Origin: Marinobacter sp. F4218
Lineage (GTDB): Bacteria > Pseudomonadota > Gammaproteobacteria > Pseudomonadales > Oleiphilaceae
Direction of reading: 5' to 3'
Length of the DNA stretch: 64,000 nucleotides
Assembly (NCBI RefSeq): GCF_019443085.1
Contig: NZ_JAHZIL010000003.1
Location: 124,001 to 188,000, forward strand
In this document: positions 58,857-64,000 of the stretch, piece by piece
How positions within the stretch are numbered: position 1 is the stretch's first letter
Layout of the letters: each line of letters begins with the position of its first letter
Notes under the pieces: model-generated
Database searches by the model: none
Told to the model about the DNA's origin: nothing
The model's input: the letters and a program-made list of their open reading frames with translations, nothing else
Position numbers and translations under genes: made by a program

Positions 58857-59336
58857 TCAGACCAGAGGCTTCTCGGAAACGATGATGCCGTTGTTGTCGG
58901 CATAAACGTAGTGACCCGGATGGAAGGTCACCCCACCAAAGGTAACCGCTACATTCAGATCCCCCAGACCACGCTTTTCGCTCTTACGCGGATGCGTACC
59001 CAGCGCCTGAACGCCCAGGGCGGTATTGCCGATTTCATCAACGTCCCGCACACAGCCGTAAATGATCAGGCCCGCCCAGCCATTGTTCGCGGCCTTCTCC
59101 GCCAGCATGTCGCCAAGCAAAGCGTGACGCTTTGACGCGCCGCCATCAACAACCATGACCCGCCCATTGCCGGGCTGACCCACCTGCTCTTTCACGACTG
59201 AGTTGTCTTCAAAACATTTCACGGTGACGATTTCGCCCCCGAACGCCTTGTTGCCGCCGTAGTTATTGAAGCCAGGTTCAAGGACCTGGACTTCGGGAAA
59301 CTCGTCACACAGGTCGGGTGTAATGATCTCTGTCAC
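58857..59336 (-). CDS. rraA: RNase E activity regulator RraA
   Basis: RraA is a small trimeric protein that binds RNase E and lowers its activity. The 159-residue product has the family sequence [52 protein letters not shown] and the acidic C-terminal part. Some members are in fact 4-hydroxy-4-methyl-2-oxoglutarate/oxaloacetate aldolases, which share this fold. The start is a GTG with AAGGAG eight bases upstream. It lies 29 bp downstream of ppsA on the same strand. Confidence 0.9.
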   Translation of the reverse strand: MTEIITPDLCDEFPEVQVLEPGFNNYGGNKAFGGEIVTVKCFEDNSVVKEQVGQPGNGRVMVVDGGASKRHALLGDMLAEKAANNGWAGLIIYGCVRDVDEIGNTALGVQALGTHPRKSEKRGLGDLNVAVTFGGVTFHPGHYVYADNNGIIVSEKPLV

Positions 59337-59365
59337 GTCTCGCTCTCCTTATTCCTGCAATGGGC

Positions 59366-61738
59366 TCAGTCGATCTTCTCGTCGGCCAGGAAGAACCAGG
59401 TATCCAGCACCGAGTCCGGATTCAGCGACACGGTATCGATGCCCTGGTCCATCAGCCACTTGGCCAAATCGGGGTGATCCGACGGCCCCTGGCCGCAGAT
59501 GCCAATATACTTGCCGGCCTTCTTGCACGCCTGGATAGCGTTGGACAGCAGCGCCTTGACCGCGTCATTACGCTCGTCAAACAGGTGCGCGATGATACCG
59601 GAATCCCGATCGAGGCCGAGGGTAAGCTGGGTCAGGTCGTTGGAGCCAATGGAGAAGCCATCGAAATGCTCCAGGAACTGATCCGCTAACAGGGCATTGG
59701 CCGGCAATTCGCACATCATGATCACGCGCAGGCCGTTTTCGCCCCGCTTCAGACCGTTCTCGGCCAGCAGGTTCACGACCTGCTCCGCTTCGCCCACTGT
59801 CCGCACGAACGGCACCATGACTTCCACGTTGGTCAGGCCCATCTCGTTACGCACCTTCTTCAGCGCCCGACACTCCAGCTCGAAACAGTCCCGGAAGGTC
59901 TCGGAGATGTAACGCGATGCGCCCCGGAAACCAAGCATCGGGTTCTCTTCGTCCGGCTCGTAGAGCGTTCCACCGATCAGATTGGCGTATTCGTTGGACT
60001 TGAAATCCGACAGGCGGACGATCACTTTCTTGGGTGCAAAGGCGGCGGCCAGAGTGGAGATACCCTCCACCAGCTTGTCCACGTAGAAATCCACTGGCGA
60101 GTTGTAGCCAGAAATACGCTTTTCAACCGTCTGCTTGATGTCGCGAGGCAAGCCGTCGAAGTTCAGCAACGCCTTCGGATGCACACCGATCATGCGGTTG
60201 ATGATGAATTCGAGGCGGGCCAGACCAACGCCTTCATTCGGCAGTGCCTGGAAATCAAAAGCGCGGTCCGGGTTGCCCACGTTCATCATGATCTTGAACG
60301 GAATATTGGGCATGGAATCGACGGTATTTTCACGCAGCTCAAAGTCCAGCGCACCCTCGTAAATCATACCGGTGTCGCCTTCGGCACAGGATACCGTGAC
60401 CTCCTGGCCGTCTTTCAGAAGCTCGGTGGCATCACCGCACCCGACCACCGCAGGGATACCCAGTTCGCGGGCGATGATGGCCGCGTGGCACGTACGACCG
60501 CCGCGATCAGTGACGATGGCCGACGCGCGCTTCATGACCGGTTCCCAGTCAGGGTCGGTCATGTCGGTAACCAGAACGTCACCTGCCTGGACTCGATCCA
60601 TTTCTTTGATGCTGGTGATAATCTTCACCGGGCCGCTGCCGATCTTGTGTCCGATACTGCGGCCTTCAACCAACACCTTCCCGGTTTCGTTCAGCAGATA
60701 ACGCTCCATGACATTGGCAGAGGAGCGGCTCTTGACCGTTTCCGGACGGGCCTGAACGATGTAGATGCGGCCATCGTCCCCGTCTTTCGCCCATTCGATG
60801 TCCATGGGACGCTCATAGTGCTTCTCGATGATCATGGCCTGCTTGGCCAACTCTTCCACTTCCGCATCGGTGATACAGAAGCGATTCCGCTCTTCCTGCT
60901 CAACCTTCACGGTCTCGACAAACTCACCGGCGTCAGGGCTGGGGTGGTACACCATCTTAATGGCCTTGCTGCCGAGGTTACGACGCAATACGGCAGGCCG
61001 TCCATCGGCCAGCGTCGGCTTGTGGACGTAGAATTCGTCGGGGTTCACGGCGCCCTGAACCACAGTTTCACCCAGGCCGTAGGACGCGGTAACGAATACC
61101 ACGTCCCGGAAACCGGATTCGGTGTCGAGCGTGAACATCACGCCGCTGGCCGCCGTCTCACTGCGCACCATTTTCTGGATACCGGCAGACAGTGCTACCA
61201 GTTTGTGATCGAAGCCATGATGAACCCGGTAGGAGATCGCCCGATCGTTGAACAAGGAGGCAAACACCTCTTTTACAGACGTACGTACCTGCTGCAGCCC
61301 AACAACGTTCAGGAAGGTTTCCTGCTGACCGGCAAACGACGCATCGGGCAGGTCTTCGGCGGTCGCGGAAGATCGCACCGCAACGGCCATATGCTCATTG
61401 CCCGCCTGAAGCTTGGCGTAGGCCTCTTCGAGCGCATTTTCCAAGACATCCGGGAAATCGGTATCAATGATCCACTGACGAATCTCGGCACCCACTCGGG
61501 CCAGTTCGTTGACATCATTTACGTCGAGGGCGTCGAGGGCAGTGTCGATCTTGTCTTTCAGGCCATCGGTGGCCAGGAATTCGCGATAAGCGTGAGCTGT
61601 CGTGGCGAAACCGCCGGGAACGGTAACACCTGCGTTGGCGAGATTACTGATCATTTCCCCGAGAGAGGCGTTTTTTCCGCCCACCCGGTCAACATCGGAC
61701 ATTCCCAGGTGATCAAACCAGATAATGTAATCTTCCAA
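59366..61738 (-). CDS. ppsA: Phosphoenolpyruvate synthase
   Basis: PpsA makes PEP from pyruvate and ATP, the entry to gluconeogenesis from pyruvate and lactate. The 790-residue protein has the ATP-grasp domain ([25 protein letters not shown]), the phospho-histidine domain with the catalytic [19 protein letters not shown], and a PEP-binding barrel ending in [17 protein letters not shown]. The start is a TTG ([12 protein letters not shown]) with GGGAG seven bases upstream; this gives exactly the usual length, and no ATG or GTG is close. It is divergent from its regulator ppsR, with rraA downstream. Confidence 0.97.
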   Translation of the reverse strand: MEDYIIWFDHLGMSDVDRVGGKNASLGEMISNLANAGVTVPGGFATTAHAYREFLATDGLKDKIDTALDALDVNDVNELARVGAEIRQWIIDTDFPDVLENALEEAYAKLQAGNEHMAVAVRSSATAEDLPDASFAGQQETFLNVVGLQQVRTSVKEVFASLFNDRAISYRVHHGFDHKLVALSAGIQKMVRSETAASGVMFTLDTESGFRDVVFVTASYGLGETVVQGAVNPDEFYVHKPTLADGRPAVLRRNLGSKAIKMVYHPSPDAGEFVETVKVEQEERNRFCITDAEVEELAKQAMIIEKHYERPMDIEWAKDGDDGRIYIVQARPETVKSRSSANVMERYLLNETGKVLVEGRSIGHKIGSGPVKIITSIKEMDRVQAGDVLVTDMTDPDWEPVMKRASAIVTDRGGRTCHAAIIARELGIPAVVGCGDATELLKDGQEVTVSCAEGDTGMIYEGALDFELRENTVDSMPNIPFKIMMNVGNPDRAFDFQALPNEGVGLARLEFIINRMIGVHPKALLNFDGLPRDIKQTVEKRISGYNSPVDFYVDKLVEGISTLAAAFAPKKVIVRLSDFKSNEYANLIGGTLYEPDEENPMLGFRGASRYISETFRDCFELECRALKKVRNEMGLTNVEVMVPFVRTVGEAEQVVNLLAENGLKRGENGLRVIMMCELPANALLADQFLEHFDGFSIGSNDLTQLTLGLDRDSGIIAHLFDERNDAVKALLSNAIQACKKAGKYIGICGQGPSDHPDLAKWLMDQGIDTVSLNPDSVLDTWFFLADEKID

Positions 61739-61906
61739 AGCACGTCTCCCTTGAGTCTGTGAAGCAAAGAGCATAACCGGGCCAGCGGTATCTAGCGGCA
61801 AAAGCGGGCAATATCCACTGCGGAGTCTCGAACTTGGCGTGTATGATACTGTAACCTGCAGCAATTACCTAGGGAACCCGCCAAATACGGAGCCGGACGA
61901 TAAACC

Positions 61907-62722
61907 ATGAAACGCACCGCTTTCTTCATTTCCGACGGCACCGGTCTGACCGCCGAGGCCCTCGGCCACAGCCTGCTGGCCCAGTTTGAGAAAATCGAAT
62001 TTGAACGCGTGACTGTGCCTTACATCGACGACGAGGAAAAGGCCCGGGACATGGTGACGCGCATCAACAAGGCCGCCGAAACCGACAACGCCTCGCCACT
62101 GGTATTCGACACCATCGTCAACAGCGATATCCGGGAGGTGATTGCCACAGCAGACGGCTTCATGGTGGACATTTTCGGGACCTTCCTCAGCCCATTGGAG
62201 CAGGAGCTTCAGTCCTCCTCTTCCTATACCGTCGGCAAGTCTCACTCCATCAATAACGAAGGCAGCTACGAGCGGCGCATCAACGCAGTCAATTTCGCCC
62301 TCGACAACGACGACGGTGCGCGGATACGTCATTACGATGAAGCGGACCTGATCCTGGTCGGGGCCTCGCGCAGTGGCAAAACCCCCACCTGCCTGTACCT
62401 CGCGCTCCAGTATGGGGTCAAGGCGGCCAATTACCCGATTACCGAAGAGGATCTGGAAGATCAGCAGATGCCGGCGCCGCTGAAGCCCCATAAACAGAAA
62501 ATCTTCGGGCTGACCATCGAACCGGAGCGCCTCGCCACCATCCGCAACGAGCGCCGACCGAATTCCCGGTACTCGTCACTGAAACAGTGCATGCATGAAA
62601 TCGAGGAAATCGAGCTGATGTACCGGCGGGAACGGATTCCGTATCTCAACACCACCGCCTATTCGGTCGAGGAGATCTCAACCCGCATCATGGTGACCAC
62701 CGGCCTCAAGCGTAACCGCTAA
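61907..62722 (+). CDS. ppsR: PEP synthetase regulatory protein (kinase/pyrophosphorylase)
   Basis: This DUF299-family protein inactivates PpsA by ADP-dependent phosphorylation and reactivates it by phosphorolysis. The 271-residue product begins [20 protein letters not shown], has the P-loop [15 protein letters not shown] and ends with the [11 protein letters not shown] motif. It is divergent from ppsA, the classical arrangement, and a terminator follows. Confidence 0.96.
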   Translation: MKRTAFFISDGTGLTAEALGHSLLAQFEKIEFERVTVPYIDDEEKARDMVTRINKAAETDNASPLVFDTIVNSDIREVIATADGFMVDIFGTFLSPLEQELQSSSSYTVGKSHSINNEGSYERRINAVNFALDNDDGARIRHYDEADLILVGASRSGKTPTCLYLALQYGVKAANYPITEEDLEDQQMPAPLKPHKQKIFGLTIEPERLATIRNERRPNSRYSSLKQCMHEIEEIELMYRRERIPYLNTTAYSVEEISTRIMVTTGLKRNR

Positions 62723-62741
62723 CGCAGTCCGGTTAATGCAC

Positions 62742-62771
62742 AAAAAAGAGGGCCCGAAGGCCCTCTTTTTT
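62742..62771. terminator. Bidirectional terminator between ppsR and the M16 gene
   Basis: AAAAAAGAGGGCC-CGAA-GGCCCTCTTTTTT is a 13-bp stem with a 4-nt loop between two convergent genes. Confidence 0.9.
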
Positions 62772-62797
62772 CATCACACCGGCCACCATACCCGGCG

Positions 62798-64000
62798 TTA
62801 CATTTCCTCAATCGCCAGGCCGAGCTCCTCTGCAACCTTGCGGTTTTCGGGACTGGTGACAACCGCGATACTGGCATTCTCCGGCATCAGCCAGGTGCTG
62901 GCCACTCGTTTGAGATCATCCAGTGTCACTGCCAGCACGCGCTCGCGGAATCGGGCGCGCTGCTCCGGGCTGCGCCCGAACAGTTTGTTGTGGAACGCGT
63001 GACGAGCGGCCCCGGCCGGGGAGCGCGGGCGGTCCAACTGGCCGATCACGCCCAGGATGGACTCTTCCAGCTCCTGGTAATCGTGGTCGGTGGTCTGCAA
63101 CCACTCCAGTGCCCGATCAAAATCGTCCAAGGTTTCAGCCAGGCGGGGATCCCGATAGGAGAAAAACCGGAAGGTACCATTCACGCTATCCTGGCCGGCA
63201 CCGCCGCCATAGGCACCTCCCTTCTCGCGAATGACCCTATGCAGGTAGCCGTTGCGCAAGAAGCCCCCCAGTACCGTCAGTGCGGCAGCGTCGGGGTGGT
63301 CCACCGGAACGGTACTGTAGGCCTTGGCACAGAAGTTCACCTGGGTGGAGGTCAACCACGCTTCGCGGGTGGTGTAATTAACCGGTTCGATTTTCCACGG
63401 AGACATCTCGGTACCGGCTTCACCCTGCCAGCAGGATTTGAGATCATCCACCATCGCCGGTAACTGATCCTCCTCGCCAACAATCAGGAATTCGCGACTC
63501 TGATTGCGAATCCGGTCATGCAAGGCCGACAGTTTCGCACACAGTCCGTCCAGCTCCTGCGGGTCATTCAGTGCCTGGTCCAGCTGCTTGGTTCCACGAA
63601 TACCGGCGAGGCCGCCAAGTCGAAACGACAACCAGGCACCCGGGCTCATACCCTGGGCAGCCGCCCCCATTGCCAGGGCATGACCGCTACCGGTTACGGC
63701 TTGCTCCCGTCGGGTCCGAATCTGGGCAATGATTTCACGAATGCGATCTTTCTCATCGAAACGGGCACTGGTGTACACGTCCCGCAGCAAAGCCGTCAGT
63801 TCGCTCCGGTTCCGGGCCAATGCCTTGCCATTGAAGACAATGTATCCGGACAGATCCTGAACATCGTCGACCTTTCCCTTGGCACTGAAGGAAGCACCAA
63901 TGCCTCCGGATTCTGCCGAAATACGATCCTGCATCTGCAGGTAGTCCAGATCGCCACACCCTACTTCCGAGATCAGCGTGGTGTAATACGGCACCAGCAA
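62798..64000 (-). CDS. M16C zinc peptidase (PreP/Cym1-like), C-terminal part
   Basis: The gene enters from the right edge; about 400 C-terminal residues are visible. They match the C-terminal half of presequence-protease-type M16 peptidases: ISAESGGIGASFSAKG, the STVPVDHPDAAALTVLGGFLRNGYLH segment region and REKGGAYGGGAGQD. The zinc motif HXXEH lies in the N-terminal half outside the window. Such proteins are about 970-1000 residues, so roughly 570 are missing. In bacteria they are thought to degrade small peptides; the exact role here is not known. Confidence 0.88.
   Translation of the reverse strand: MLVPYYTTLISEVGCGDLDYLQMQDRISAESGGIGASFSAKGKVDDVQDLSGYIVFNGKALARNRSELTALLRDVYTSARFDEKDRIREIIAQIRTRREQAVTGSGHALAMGAAAQGMSPGAWLSFRLGGLAGIRGTKQLDQALNDPQELDGLCAKLSALHDRIRNQSREFLIVGEEDQLPAMVDDLKSCWQGEAGTEMSPWKIEPVNYTTREAWLTSTQVNFCAKAYSTVPVDHPDAAALTVLGGFLRNGYLHRVIREKGGAYGGGAGQDSVNGTFRFFSYRDPRLAETLDDFDRALEWLQTTDHDYQELEESILGVIGQLDRPRSPAGAARHAFHNKLFGRSPEQRARFRERVLAVTLDDLKRVASTWLMPENASIAVVTSPENRKVAEELGLAIEEM

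Overview
The window is a 64 kb piece of chromosome from a gammaproteobacterium. Protein sequences and gene orders (hupB-lon-clpX-clpP-tig, a Pro-Arg-His-Leu tRNA cluster, rpmF-plsX-fabD-fabG-acpP-fabF-pabC-mltG-tmk, rluC/rne, rraA-ppsA/ppsR) resemble Pseudomonas and especially marine Marinobacter relatives. The genus is an inference. Almost all of the sequence is coding. I found no insertion sequence, prophage, integron or CRISPR array, so this is core genome with a few accessory transport and catabolic blocks.

Layout. 1-7 kb: the proteostasis block on the minus strand (tig, clpP, clpX, lon, hupB and the first codons of ppiD). 7.0-7.5 kb: four tRNA genes. 7.7-14.1 kb: folD, glcB, cysS and glnS. 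14.2-16 kb: the remains of a three-gene split LigD system, with intact polymerase and phosphoesterase genes flanking a wrecked ligase gene. 16.1-17.3 kb: ppiB-lpxH. 17.4-21.6 kb: aapJQMP amino-acid ABC transporter with a sigma-54 promoter and an NtrC-like site. 21.8-27.7 kb: an unknown lipoprotein, a ketopantoate reductase, a thioesterase, a small outer-membrane barrel, the divergent fpr/finR-like pair and miaE. 27.9-30.5 kb: acnB. 30.6-34.5 kb: a TAXI/TRAP importer with a TSUP permease. 34.7-40.6 kb: proline use (putP, putA, AraC regulator). 40.6-48.6 kb: the fatty-acid, phospholipid and cell-wall operon. 48.7-59.3 kb: maf, an S49 peptidase, a HAD phosphatase, rluC, rne and its neighbours, ending in rraA. 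59.4-64 kb: ppsA, ppsR and the C-terminal part of an M16 peptidase.

How the genes work together. The first block covers folding at the ribosome (Tig), processive proteolysis (ClpXP, Lon) and nucleoid protein HU. glcB, acnB and ppsA with its regulator ppsR serve growth on two-carbon compounds and organic acids. aap, TRAP and put bring in and burn amino acids and unidentified organic acids. RNase E and its inhibitor RraA are both present, about 3 kb apart.

The most notable observations are the decayed ligase inside the split LigD operon (including a single-base deletion that can be placed by eye), the sigma-54/NtrC control region of aapJ, the leader of about 530 nt in front of rne whose -10 overlaps an opposite-strand -10 for rluC, and the palindromes between fpr and its LysR regulator.
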